From assembly GCA_029098225.1 (NCBI GenBank), contig JAQXNX010000033.1:62001-126000 (forward strand): a DNA stretch of 64,000 bases, in the 5' to 3' direction. Shown here piece after piece: positions 26,212-37,300 of the stretch. Position 1 is the stretch's first letter. Each line of letters opens with the position of its first letter. The position numbers were made by a program, and so were the translations under genes. The notes beneath the pieces were generated by a model, which worked only from the letters and a program-made list of their open reading frames with translations, was not told where the DNA came from and searched no databases. The DNA comes from Spirochaetales bacterium (GTDB lineage: Bacteria > Spirochaetota > Spirochaetia > Treponematales > Treponemataceae).

Positions 26212-29046
26212 TTATAGCCCCAGCTGCCCCTTTATAAACTGACCGGTGTAGCTCTTTGGCTCGCGGGCTACCTCTTCTGGTGTACCGGTTGCAATTATGT
26301 TACCGCCGCGGAAGCCGCCTTCCGGTCCAAGGTCAATTATATAATCAGCCTGGCAGATTACGTCCAGGTTATGTTCAATCATAACTACAGAGTTTCCCTG
26401 ATCTACAAGGCGCTGAATTACACTCATAAGCTGCTTAACATCTGCAAAATGAAGACCTGTTGTAGGTTCGTCCATTATATAGAGAGTTTTGCCGGTAGAA
26501 ACTCGGGCAAGCTCGTTGGCAAGTTTTACGCGCTGAGCCTCGCCGCCACTGAGTGTGAGGGCATTCTGGCCAAGCTGAATGTAGCCGAGTCCTACTGATT
26601 TCATGGTTTCAAGCTTGCGGGCAATATGAGGAATACTTGCAAAAAAGTCGCAGGCTTCGTCTATAGACATATTTAGTACGTCGTTTATGGATTTACCTTT
26701 GTAAGTAACTTCCAGAGTTTCTTTATTAAAGCGCTTTCCGCCGCAGACTTCGCACTGAACATATACATCCGGCAGAAAGTTCATTTCGATTACGTTTTCT
26801 CCCGCGCCCTGACAGGCTTCGCAGCGGCCGCCCTTTACGTTGAAGGAGAAACGGCCTTTAAGGTAGCCGCGGGCTTTTGATTCGGGCAGGCTTGCAAAGA
26901 GGTCGCGGATTGCGTCGAAGACTCCAATATAAGTTGCAGGATTTGAACGCGGGGTGCGGCCGATTGGTGACTGGTCTATGTTGATTACCTTGTCTATAAA
27001 CTCTGCGCCTTCCACACCCTCGCACTCGCCTACATCATAGTTTGTGCGCATAACGCGGTTACTGAGGGCAGGATAAAGGACGTCGCTCATAAGGGTAGAT
27101 TTTCCCGAGCCGGAAACGCCTGTTATACAGGTAAAGGTTCCAAGAGGAATCTGAATGCTTACGTTTTTGAGGTTGTGTTCTGTTACACCGTTTACTTTGA
27201 TGAAGCTGCCGTTGCCTGCGCGGCGTTTTGCCGGAATGTCCATTTTGAGGGTGCCGGCAAGGTACTGGCCTGTAAGGCTTTCCTTTACCTTTGCAACTTC
27301 TGCAGGAGTGCCGGCGGCAACTACACGTCCGCCATTTACCCCCGCGCCGGGACCGATATCTATAAGGTAATCTGCTGTTCGCAGAGTCTGTTCGTCGTGT
27401 TCTACTACAATTACTGTGTTGCCGTTGTCGCGCAGGCTTATAAGTGTGTCTATAAGGCGCTGATTGTCGCGCTGGTGAAGTCCGATACTAGGCTCGTCCA
27501 GAATGTACATAACGCCGCAGAGGGCTGAGCCGATTTGGGTTGCAAGACGGATTCGCTGGGCTTCACCGCCACTTAAAGTTTCTGCGGCGCGCTCCATTGT
27601 AAGATAGTCCAGGCCTACATCTCGCAGGAAGCGGAGACGGGCACGGATTTCCTTCATAATCTGGGCAGCAATTTTCTGTTCGTTTTCGGTAAGCTCAAGT
27701 TTATCAAAAAAATCTATTGACTCTGCAACAGAAAGACAGCAAAGCTCCCATATATTCTTACCGCCCACAGTTACGCCAAGGGCTTCCTTACGAAGTCTCT
27801 GTCCGTTACAGCAGGAACAATGCCCCACCTTCATAAACTTTTCTTCTATATTAGCACGCATACTGTCGCCCCAGGCTTCTGCGTGACGGCGCTTCATTTC
27901 GTTGAGAACTCCGGGCCATGGGCGGTTATATTCGCTGTAGCCTTCCCCGCTCTGCTTTTTATAAACCCAGTGAATCTTGCGGTCCGGGTCTCCGTTCCAC
28001 AGGTATTCAAACTGTTCGGCTGTAAGTCGGGAAATTGGTGTATCCAGGGTAAAGCCCTCTGCGTCTGCAACTGCCTGGAACATGGTGTGGTTCCATTCGC
28101 TGTCTGGATTGAAAAATGGAAAGGCCCGCTCATTGAACGAAAGCGAACGGTCCGGCAGAATCTTATTAAAGTCCCATTCCATTTTTTCGCCAAGGCCGGT
28201 ACATTCCGGGCAGGCACCAAACGGGTTATTAAATGAGAAAAGTCGCGGCTGCAAATCAGGAATGGAAATACCGCAGTCCGGGCAGGCATTCTTCTGGCTG
28301 AAGAAAACCTCTTCGTCCTTGTCGCCAACGCGGCGGGTAACAACAACAATTCCGTTTGCGTTTTTAAGGGCAATTTCGATTGAGTCGGCAAGGCGGCTTC
28401 GAACCTCGTCGCCCTTTATAATTCGGTCTACAACAATTTCAATTGTATGCTTTTTCTGCTTATCAAGCTTGATTGCCTCGTCCAGATCAGCCATTACGCC
28501 GTCAATTCGAGCGCGTACAAAGCCCGATGCCCTGGCATCATCAATAATCTTCTGGTGCTCACCCTTTTTACCTCGGATAACCGGTGCCAGAATCTGCATT
28601 TTTGTGCCGTCTTCCCAGCCCATTACGGTATCAATAATCTGGTCAACGCTCTGCTCACGGATTTCGCGGCCACAGTTCGGACAGTGAGCATGGCCACAGC
28701 GGGCATAAAGCAGGCGGTAAAAGTCGTAAATTTCAGTGATTGTACCCACAGTAGAACGAGGGTTTTTATTTGTAGATTTCTGTTCAATAGAAATTGCAGG
28801 AGAAAGCCCTTCAATCAAATCAACATCAGGCTTATCCATACGGCCCAGAAACTGGCGGGCATAGGACGAAAGGCTTTCCATATAGCGGCGCTGGCCTTCG
28901 GCAAAAAGCGTGTCAAAGGCAAGCGAAGACTTTCCCGAACCGCTCAAACCGGAAATAACAACCAGCTTATTGCGCGGAAATGTAACGTCAATATTCTTAA
29001 GATTATGCTCTCTCGCTCCGCGAATTACTACCATTTCGTCTTTCAT
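26212..29046 (-). CDS. uvrA: excinuclease ABC subunit A
   Basis: Damage-recognition ATPase of nucleotide excision repair. The 944-residue length is standard. N-terminal ABC half with GLSGSGKSSLAFDTLFAEGQRRYMESLS, a zinc finger CPNC in HAHCPNCGREI, a second CPDC/CPEC element, and the signature LSGGEAQRIRLATQIGSAL. The C-terminal half has GVSGSGKSTLMSDVLYPAL, zinc finger CEACQGAG with CEVCGGKRF, and LSGGEAQRVKLANEL. All functional motifs look intact. The coding sequence is conspicuously richer in G+C (frequent CGC, GCG, CCG and CTC codons) than the neighbouring lptD and lipoprotein genes. It probably has its own promoter. Confidence 0.98.
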   Translation of the reverse strand: MKDEMVVIRGAREHNLKNIDVTFPRNKLVVISGLSGSGKSSLAFDTLFAEGQRRYMESLSSYARQFLGRMDKPDVDLIEGLSPAISIEQKSTNKNPRSTVGTITEIYDFYRLLYARCGHAHCPNCGREIREQSVDQIIDTVMGWEDGTKMQILAPVIRGKKGEHQKIIDDARASGFVRARIDGVMADLDEAIKLDKQKKHTIEIVVDRIIKGDEVRSRLADSIEIALKNANGIVVVTRRVGDKDEEVFFSQKNACPDCGISIPDLQPRLFSFNNPFGACPECTGLGEKMEWDFNKILPDRSLSFNERAFPFFNPDSEWNHTMFQAVADAEGFTLDTPISRLTAEQFEYLWNGDPDRKIHWVYKKQSGEGYSEYNRPWPGVLNEMKRRHAEAWGDSMRANIEEKFMKVGHCSCCNGQRLRKEALGVTVGGKNIWELCCLSVAESIDFFDKLELTENEQKIAAQIMKEIRARLRFLRDVGLDYLTMERAAETLSGGEAQRIRLATQIGSALCGVMYILDEPSIGLHQRDNQRLIDTLISLRDNGNTVIVVEHDEQTLRTADYLIDIGPGAGVNGGRVVAAGTPAEVAKVKESLTGQYLAGTLKMDIPAKRRAGNGSFIKVNGVTEHNLKNVSIQIPLGTFTCITGVSGSGKSTLMSDVLYPALSNRVMRTNYDVGECEGVEGAEFIDKVINIDQSPIGRTPRSNPATYIGVFDAIRDLFASLPESKARGYLKGRFSFNVKGGRCEACQGAGENVIEMNFLPDVYVQCEVCGGKRFNKETLEVTYKGKSINDVLNMSIDEACDFFASIPHIARKLETMKSVGLGYIQLGQNALTLSGGEAQRVKLANELARVSTGKTLYIMDEPTTGLHFADVKQLMSVIQRLVDQGNSVVMIEHNLDVICQADYIIDLGPEGGFRGGNIIATGTPEEVAREPKSYTGQFIKGQLGL

Positions 29047-29054
29047 ATCCGCAT

Positions 29055-29063
29055 ATTATAGCA
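29055..29063 (-). promoter_or_regulatory. extended -10 promoter element of uvrA
   Basis: On the minus strand TGCTATAAT, a perfect extended -10 hexamer, lies about 9 nt upstream of the uvrA ATG. A weak TTTTCC stands 17 nt further upstream. The leader would be very short, so translation may begin with little 5' UTR. Confidence 0.55.
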
Positions 29064-29092
29064 GAATCCTAAAAGAGGGAAAAGACATTTTA

Positions 29093-32000
29093 TTATCTAA
29101 CTAATTCAGGCATTTGGCCTGTAACACCATACATAGCTGAATATGTTAAATCATTAAAGAAGTCAGGGCTTGTAACATTTACAGGGGTATTATCTTCCGA
29201 TTTTTTCCATCCAGAGGTAACTTCAAACGAAATACTAGTCAAACCACTTCCAGAGAATGCATATTCTCCAATTTTTCTGCAGTTTGCTGGAATGGTAATA
29301 GAACTTAAACTATTAGTACTACTAAATGAACATCTTCCAAGCTCTGTTATTTGAGGTTGAATTTCAAATGACTCAAGACTTTGACAAGCAGAGAAAGCAC
29401 TTTCTCCAATTTTTGTAATATAAGAACCATAAGTAACTGTTGTCAAATTTTCACAAGATGAACAAGAAGATTCAGGGATTTCTGTAATACTAGAATTATC
29501 CGGAAAACGAATTTCTTCAAGATTATGACATCTGTAAGCAACTTCGACTCCTAAAGATGTAACACTATCTGGAATTATAAGCTTTTTAATACTTGACTCT
29601 GTAAATGCACCAGCACCAATTGCAGTAACTGTAGCTGGGATAGTAATATTCTCTATTACAGTATATTTAAAAGCCTCATAACCAATTGATGTTACTCCAT
29701 CAGGTATATTAACAGATTTCAAATTATGATTTAAACCAAATGCTTTATTTCCAATTTGTGTTACAGTTGAAGGCAATTTTATAGTTTCAAGAGGGTATAT
29801 TTCTCTATAATCAAGACCAGCATAAAACTGTTCCCTAGGAATTGCTGTAAGACCTGTTACCCCAGAAAGATCTAAACTGAATAATTTAGCAGCCATATTT
29901 CCGCTCCAAATATCATGTGCAATACTGTTCAATTTAGTTTTTATTTGATTAAGCTGGTCTGTAGTAATAGCACCGGTAATTTTTAATATTTGCCCATTTT
30001 GAATACTATCCAAAGCATCTACAGCCTCATCAGCAGTAACCGACACAACAGCTTGGAGAAGGCCTTCGTTACTGATTCCCCAGGAACGATTAGAAATAGT
30101 ATACTTACTAATATCAGACTGGAAATCTTCATCAGAACAGCCATCTGCTTTTGAAAGTACTGTTGCTCCAGCTGAATAGGAAAACATTGTAACAGCTATA
30201 TGAGTATTTCTAGTTATTCCGCCGGTAGAAATAATTTTATTTTGTGGTAAATATATATCATCAACCCCAGCTCCTCCAGAAGAAAATACTAAATCTCCAC
30301 TCAATTTAACAGTTCCATTTACAAAAATAGCACCACCATTTCCATCAGCCCTGTTCTTCTTAGTACTAGTAGCTCCTCCAATATGACCTTTACTTATTAC
30401 AAGGTTTCCTCCTCCAAGGAAAATAGCACCACCATTGTTACTTGCATGATTAGACTCCATTGTAACATCATCATCAATCGTAAGAAGTCCACTACCTGAA
30501 ACTGCAATTCCACCACCAGACGCAGCTTCATTGCTATTAATATATGCAGTTTTTATTGAATTATTATTTCCTGTACAATAAATTCCACCACCAGTTCCAG
30601 CTGTTTTATTATCTCTTATATATCCGTTATTAATTACAAGGGTTACAAGGGTTCCGTTTGAACTGCAAATTCCTCCGCCAGCTTCCAGTGCATAATTTCT
30701 TAAAATTCCATAACTGCTGGAATTAGACATTGCAGTTCCTGCAGGTTTTGAATTTTCATCAAAACCACTATATCCAATATAAACCGATCCAACACTATAA
30801 ATACCACCTCCGGACTTTCTAGCGGCATTGATATTCGCATTATTAAAACCTAAATCAGAAGTTCCAGTATATCCAGACTGTCCTATTAATGCTGTGCCAT
30901 ACATAAATAATGTAGAGCCACTACATACATATATTCCGCCACCAAAATTTGCATGGTTTCCTATTATTACAGAATCATCAGAAAGTTTTACAGTACCATT
31001 ACCGGTAATATATATTCCTCCTCCGTAGCCCTCTTCATTGTTCGAATTATTTGTCCAGCCCCCTGTAATTTTTAATTTTGTAATTGTTACAGGCACAGAG
31101 GTATTTATTTTAAGGGCTCTTCCCTTTTGTTGAGAAGTTGATGAATATCCTCCATTAATACTATCTGTACTGCTTCCGGTATTTCCCTCCAGAGTGATGG
31201 CAGAAACAGTAGTACTTGTATTCAGTGTTACAGGCTTTGCTGTAGAGGTGTCATCTTCTATGCTCTGGCTGCCTGAAAGTTCACCAATAATTTTTATTGT
31301 ATAATTTTGTTTAACATTCTGATTTGTAATAAAAAGAAGAGCAGTTTTTAAATTTTTAAAAGGTTTATCTGAAGGCATAGTAGAATTTTCGTTATAACAG
31401 GTAGTTCCACTTCCTGCAGGATTCCAGATATAATCATACTCTCCGGCCTTTGTTCCTGCATAATCTGACGAAGTTGCGTCAAAGGCATCTGTTGAACTAT
31501 AGTTTACATAAAGAGTACTTGGTGTATTTTTTAATTTAAGTTTTCCTATATTTGTTCCAGAAGATTCCAGAATAAAGCCTGAATTAAGTACAAGCGAAAC
31601 TTTTCCAATTTCATCGCTCAGCTTAGTTCCGCCAAGAAGAGCAAAGCCACGATTCGGCTTACCATGCATTATCTGAATTTTTGATGAAGAGTTGTGATTA
31701 GCCAGAGTTCCTTCAAGCTTTACAATTCCATTTTCTACACAAATATGATTTGCGCCATTTGCGCCTGCCGGAATATATACATTGCCGCTAAGACTTAGCG
31801 GATAAGTATTTGCTGCTCCAGACAAATAAACAGCATCTCCTTTAACAGCTGTATTTCCAGAAATTTCTCCGCCATTTATTGTTAATAGAGAATTTGTACA
31901 GCTTATTCCTCCACCGTTTGCTGTAGTTATATTTTCTTTAATTAAAACTCCATCAGAAATAATTACGTTTGCATTATTAGAAAGTTTCAGGCCTGAACCG

Positions 32001-34333
32001 TTTGCCTTAGACCAGCCACCTTTAATTAAAAGATTAGTAAGTGTAACCGGTGTTGCATCATTAAGAGCTAATGAACCAGAAGAAATTGATAAAACAGATT
32101 TATTATCTTGTATAGCGGTAAAGGCTCCGTTAAATCCATCCTGTGGTTTACCCTGTGAATCCAGATCATTTATACCGGTTACAGTTAGAGATTTTGCTTT
32201 ATGACTGGCTGAAGATGTTTTTCCAAGTTCTTCTATTTTCTGCTCACCCTCAATTATTCCATCAATATAAATATAAAAATCAGCATCTTTATTATTTAAC
32301 TGCGAAAGAGCATCTTCAAGCTTTGAATATGGTTTTGCTTTAGAGCCATTTGCACCAGTTGAAGGAGGTGCTGAACAAACTTTTCTTGTAGAATCTGAAG
32401 CAGCTACATAAATAGGTTTAGCAAGTGTAGCAGTTTTATTATCGCCGGAAAGCATAACTGTCCAGCCATTTGTATCGCTTACGTTAAAATAATCGATATC
32501 GCTTTGAATATTTTCATAAGTATCGGCGAGGCCTTCCAGAACTTTTATTCCATAATTCCATTCATATGAAGTAATTGTTGCAACAATAGTTGTTCCATTA
32601 ACAGTTGCTTCTGAAGGAGGAATTAAGTGACCGCCTATATAAATACATGTATTTGAAGAAGGAAGATAAATATCATTTTTACCAGCGCCAGTTGCTCCGT
32701 TAGCTCCATAAGGAAGGTAAGCTGCCCCGCTCATTATAAATTTACAGCCTTCAGTAATATAAACAGCTCCACCGGATGAACTTTCATTACCAGAAATTTT
32801 TCCACCAGTTATTGTATATTCAGCATGATCATTAAGATAAATACCACCGCCATTTGTGCCGGAACCTGTATTATCATAAATCTCGCCTCCGGTCATTGTT
32901 ACTTTTGCATATTTGTCTATACTAATTCCCTTGCCAGTTGCAGTATTAATATTTCCAGTAATTTTTGCTCCGGGAAGAATTGATAATGTCGGATAATTTG
33001 TGTTAGAGGCACCTGTAATATAAATACCGCCGCCACTTTGAGTTGCTGTATTATTTGTAACTAAAACTTCGTTTCCAAGCGAAATCTTTGATTGACCGCC
33101 TATATATATTCCACCACCGTATTCAGAAGTTCCACCGGTTATTTTTATATTTTCTATTATAATATCTTTGCCTGAAGGAGTATTTAAATAAAGTGCCCGG
33201 TGAGTTGAATCTCCCTGAATTTTTATATTTTCTCCATCACCACGAATTGTTACAGAATTTGCAGTTATAGAAGAAATATTAATTTCCTGAGGTCCCAGGT
33301 CTGTACTTATGTTAATTGTATAATCCTTTGAAGAGTCATTCATTTTTGCAAAGGCCTGTTCAATTGTCTGCAGCGGATAAACCCAGGTGCCGGAATTGTC
33401 TGCCCTGCCATTATTTGAATCAATATAAAAATCTGTAATAATATTAAAGTTATTACAAAGCTCTTCTGTTATATTCAGGGTTACGCCACTTCCGCCATCA
33501 GAAATACATTCATCGTTACCTGCCCAGCGTTTCGTTGTAAGTCCATCAAAAACATTTACCGACTGACGGGTTACATAAAGCGGAGAACCACTGCAATCGG
33601 TAGAGCTATAAAATTTAATTAAAAAATCATAACTTCCAGATGGAACATCAGTTTCATTAATAAGAGGATTAGAAGCAGAAAAATTTTCTACAGAAAGGCT
33701 TGCTGTTCTCACACCATTATTAGTCCATTTTTCTGCATTAGAAACAACACTATAATAAACCGACTTAATATCTGAATAAACAGTTGTATTTAAAATTACT
33801 GTTCCAGTCCCATTTTGACTCTGTAATGGAGCCAGAGTAATATGCATATTTGGATTTACAGGACTTCCGGAAGTAAGCTGAAAGCGTTCAGATAAACCTT
33901 CAAGAATAAATGTATCTCCGCTTTTTACTTCTATTTTGATTTTATACCAGATATCAAGTGTAAGATTTGTTACGCTAAAAATACAAGGAGTGGAAGAATT
34001 GTTTAAATCAGTTATTACTGCAGAATCTTTTGAATTGTCGCTTTGCTTGACTGCACTAATAATTATTTCGTAAGAAGAATCTGTAAGATCCGGTTTTAAA
34101 GGAAAAAGAGAACGGGAATTATTTTGATTTTCACTATCATCAGAAAGCTGTACTAAATTTTCCGGAAAAACATCACCATAAAAATATAAGCTGCCCGAAA
34201 CACTTCCTGTTTGAACTCTGACAGGTTCATCTGCGGGCTCTGATGACTGATCTATGGATTCTGTTAAATTCTGGCAGGCAGTAAAGAAAAGAGAAGCAAA
34301 TATTAAGCTTAAAAGCAATTTGATTTTATTCAT
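29093..34333 (-). CDS. giant surface lipoprotein: beta-helix repeats plus C-terminal BspA-like leucine-rich repeats
   Basis: A 1746-residue predicted lipoprotein (lipobox LFFTAC, Cys 20). After an Ig-like start, residues about 330-1430 hold at least three long blocks of right-handed beta-helix repeats with the recurring motif GGGIY or GGAIF (e.g. YGGGIYITGNGTVKLSDDS). Each block is introduced by a similar stretch (KPYSKLEDALSQL, KPFKNLKTALLFI, YPLQTIEQAFAKM). Residues about 1510-1720 are LRR_5/BspA-type repeats (NIPDGVTSIGYEAFKY, TIPATVTAIGAGAF). Such proteins of oral and gut spirochaetes and Bacteroidetes bind host matrix or other bacteria. It is 13 nt downstream of a second giant lipoprotein and probably co-transcribed. 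Confidence 0.85.
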   Translation of the reverse strand: MNKIKLLLSLIFASLFFTACQNLTESIDQSSEPADEPVRVQTGSVSGSLYFYGDVFPENLVQLSDDSENQNNSRSLFPLKPDLTDSSYEIIISAVKQSDNSKDSAVITDLNNSSTPCIFSVTNLTLDIWYKIKIEVKSGDTFILEGLSERFQLTSGSPVNPNMHITLAPLQSQNGTGTVILNTTVYSDIKSVYYSVVSNAEKWTNNGVRTASLSVENFSASNPLINETDVPSGSYDFLIKFYSSTDCSGSPLYVTRQSVNVFDGLTTKRWAGNDECISDGGSGVTLNITEELCNNFNIITDFYIDSNNGRADNSGTWVYPLQTIEQAFAKMNDSSKDYTINISTDLGPQEINISSITANSVTIRGDGENIKIQGDSTHRALYLNTPSGKDIIIENIKITGGTSEYGGGIYIGGQSKISLGNEVLVTNNTATQSGGGIYITGASNTNYPTLSILPGAKITGNINTATGKGISIDKYAKVTMTGGEIYDNTGSGTNGGGIYLNDHAEYTITGGKISGNESSSGGAVYITEGCKFIMSGAAYLPYGANGATGAGKNDIYLPSSNTCIYIGGHLIPPSEATVNGTTIVATITSYEWNYGIKVLEGLADTYENIQSDIDYFNVSDTNGWTVMLSGDNKTATLAKPIYVAASDSTRKVCSAPPSTGANGSKAKPYSKLEDALSQLNNKDADFYIYIDGIIEGEQKIEELGKTSSASHKAKSLTVTGINDLDSQGKPQDGFNGAFTAIQDNKSVLSISSGSLALNDATPVTLTNLLIKGGWSKANGSGLKLSNNANVIISDGVLIKENITTANGGGISCTNSLLTINGGEISGNTAVKGDAVYLSGAANTYPLSLSGNVYIPAGANGANHICVENGIVKLEGTLANHNSSSKIQIMHGKPNRGFALLGGTKLSDEIGKVSLVLNSGFILESSGTNIGKLKLKNTPSTLYVNYSSTDAFDATSSDYAGTKAGEYDYIWNPAGSGTTCYNENSTMPSDKPFKNLKTALLFITNQNVKQNYTIKIIGELSGSQSIEDDTSTAKPVTLNTSTTVSAITLEGNTGSSTDSINGGYSSTSQQKGRALKINTSVPVTITKLKITGGWTNNSNNEEGYGGGIYITGNGTVKLSDDSVIIGNHANFGGGIYVCSGSTLFMYGTALIGQSGYTGTSDLGFNNANINAARKSGGGIYSVGSVYIGYSGFDENSKPAGTAMSNSSSYGILRNYALEAGGGICSSNGTLVTLVINNGYIRDNKTAGTGGGIYCTGNNNSIKTAYINSNEAASGGGIAVSGSGLLTIDDDVTMESNHASNNGGAIFLGGGNLVISKGHIGGATSTKKNRADGNGGAIFVNGTVKLSGDLVFSSGGAGVDDIYLPQNKIISTGGITRNTHIAVTMFSYSAGATVLSKADGCSDEDFQSDISKYTISNRSWGISNEGLLQAVVSVTADEAVDALDSIQNGQILKITGAITTDQLNQIKTKLNSIAHDIWSGNMAAKLFSLDLSGVTGLTAIPREQFYAGLDYREIYPLETIKLPSTVTQIGNKAFGLNHNLKSVNIPDGVTSIGYEAFKYTVIENITIPATVTAIGAGAFTESSIKKLIIPDSVTSLGVEVAYRCHNLEEIRFPDNSSITEIPESSCSSCENLTTVTYGSYITKIGESAFSACQSLESFEIQPQITELGRCSFSSTNSLSSITIPANCRKIGEYAFSGSGLTSISFEVTSGWKKSEDNTPVNVTSPDFFNDLTYSAMYGVTGQMPELVR

Positions 34334-34346
34334 TTTCTACATTCTC

Positions 34347-37300
34347 CTATTTAAAGTTGCGGATAGCACAAACACAATGCTGTCTAAAACTGTCCTCCCA
34401 GTTTGTTTTTCCTTCTCCCCATTTGAAGAAGATGGCATCACGATCAGCACAAGAGTCACCAACAGGAGTTGTAGATGTCCAGAACCAGTCTGTTGTGTTA
34501 AACTTTCGTAAGTCAGGTGCAGCATAGTCCAAAACGTTATTTACCACATCGCGGTTCCACCAGAACACTAAAAATTCTGGAGCTGATGGTAAATACCAGC
34601 CATTTCGCCACTCTTCTTCAAATCGGTTATGATAAGACCACATAGCCCACTGAATGGCATTATAATGCCACTCGTTAGTATCATCTGTTTTTCCCCATGC
34701 CCTCATCTGAGCTCCAATTTGTGCAAGGTTGTCACTTCCGTCAACATCCCCACTAATTCCATTACCGTTACGACTGAAATCACCACCTGACCAGCATGGA
34801 GCACTGTTATTTGCATCAATCCATTTAAACCAGCCGTTTGCAGCAGCTGTTCCTTCGCCTATTGAGTATCGCTCTGTATGACCATCAAAGCTTCCTATTC
34901 CAACTCCAAGGAGGCGGTCTCCCATTTTCTGATTAACACCACTATAAACATCGTTGTGGTCATAGAAAATAACAGCAATAGCATCTGCTCTTTGTGTACT
35001 GTTAATTTTTGTGCGGTTGTTATAGGCTACAGCTTTTCCACTTTTAAGCACTAAGTCACCAACAGCATCCGGGGCATCCTTTAACGGAGCTGCAAGACGA
35101 CCTTCGCGGTCTATAGACCATTCGTTATTTGCACATACAAATTTTGCTAATAAATCTGCATCACTGCTTCCAGAAACAATTATTCTGTCTGTGCTGTCAT
35201 TTGAAGCTGGCAGAATGTTCACATTTTGAGAAGCTGTATATGTTGAATCAACAGCAATTACAGAACCCTTTGAAACTTCAAGTTTTCCAGAAATTCTGCT
35301 GTTTCCTCTAAGCGTTAAATCACAATCCTGGCGAATAAGTTTAATTGTTGAAGAATTATCATTTTCTCTTTCAAAGCATATATTGTCCAGAACTATAGAT
35401 CTTGGACCATTATTGCCAATTTCTAACACAGAAGAGCCGCTTGCCGTAATTTTTGCATTAGAAGTACTACCTTGAACAGTTAGTCTTGCAAGTTCAGATG
35501 TACAGGTATTTAAATGGCCGGCTGCTGAAATATCGCCAAGTTCAACATTGCCAGAAATATGTATTATAACAAAATTACGTGTTCCAGATTCCCGAATCAA
35601 ACCAAGTGCACGAGAGAAGGTTCTTAAAGCTTCGGTCTGTCTTGCTCCACTATTGCTGTCGTCTCCGGTTTCAGAAACATAAAGTTCATCCAGCGTTCGT
35701 ACATATACATTAAGCTCCTGTGAATAAGTAAAGCCATTGTACTTACACCTTACAAAGAGCACATAATTTCCAGAACGCAGATTGTTATATATTTGAACAG
35801 AATTAGTTACACTGGTATTATCATAATAACTATTTCCAACATCTTCACCAAAATAAGAAAGACTATAATTAAAATCAGTACAAGCCGAAGTTATATCAAT
35901 TTCTTCTGTTCCAATAGTCTTCCTTACATTTATATTCATTAACTTTCGTTCGTGGAAAGGAATATAAGCAGATTCAAGAGAGAATGTTACAGTCTCGTCA
36001 AAATCAAGATTAATTTCTCCACCACTGAGGGCAAGAATAGCTTCTCCGTTTGACTCATCGTAGCCTACACCATGTTCATCGCCAATAAAATACGTTCCTG
36101 GATTTACGCCATTGTTGTAACCACCATTGTAGCCATATCTTTCTGTAAATTGAATAGTAGTTCCTAAAGCCGGAGGAAGATTAGATTTTATTCCAATTTG
36201 AGAACCGGTAAGCGGACTGCAAATATTTATTTTTGCAGGAATTGAATCTGAAGATTTTAGATAAAGATTTGCTTTATTTCCATCTCCATCATAATTATTA
36301 TTAATTACCGCTTTATAAAGATTCAATGTAGAATCATTATCTATATATACAGCTCCGGAAGGCTGTGTAAAGCCTGCTGTATTTCCTGTTATTGTTACAA
36401 TTCCATCTTCCGAACCAAGCTCAAGAATACCGGAAGAACCAGAAACTTTAATTGCCGAACCTGCATAACCGGTAGATTGAATACCACTAATACTTCCTGA
36501 TTCATAGCTTAATTTACTATTATTAACATCAATTCCGGAGCCTGAAATATTTAAATTATTAAATGTAACTTCTGCTCCAGAAGCTATAAGGAAGGCTCTA
36601 TCATAACCAGTTCCATCTATTGTATAGCCATTTCCTTCTACCGTAACTTTTATAGCACTATCTATTGCTGCAAAAGCATCTGTCGTACTTTCACTATTAT
36701 CTGCAGAAAGATCACTTTGTAAAATTATTTTATAGCCTGTTGAAACAGGATCATTGTTTTCTGCGGCATTAATTGCTGCAATACATTGAGTAATTTTTGA
36801 ATATGGTTTTCTCTTTGAACCGTTTCCATCTGCAGAAGCATTTTTGTTTATATAATAATTTGCACTCTTATGAATTGTAAATTTACTTGTTGTAGTTGAA
36901 CATTCACTCATTAAATCGCTGTCTACATAACCATTATATGATGCGAATGCCTTTACATAATATTGTCCATTTTCCAGTGGAATTGTAACAGGAGCCGTTC
37001 CTGAGCCACTTGAAACTTCAGAATTATCAGCTGCATTATAGAAGGTATAAGTTATTACAGGCATACCGGAAGAAGGCTCTCCTTCAGTTTCACCATTTTC
37101 ATCATAATGATAGCTGCTTCGGTTGTGACTCAAAACTACATTATAAATTCCGGTATCATCATCTGCGCAATAATCTGTTCCGGTAGATAAAACGCTTATT
37201 GAAGGCGGCCTTAATTTATCTGAACGATTAGAAACATATGCTGAAGAACTAAATCCAAAATCATCATATAATGCAAGAGAATAGCCGATTGTTGAGCTTG

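Noticed and set aside
27977-28687. Plus-strand open frame of 236 codons inside uvrA
   Set aside because: A shadow of the GC-rich uvrA gene, which has all its motifs on the minus strand.
30300-33200. Repeated GGGIY-encoding segments as a DNA-level tandem repeat
   Set aside because: The repeats are protein-level beta-helix turns with varied codons and lengths. No exact DNA tandem repeat is evident by eye.
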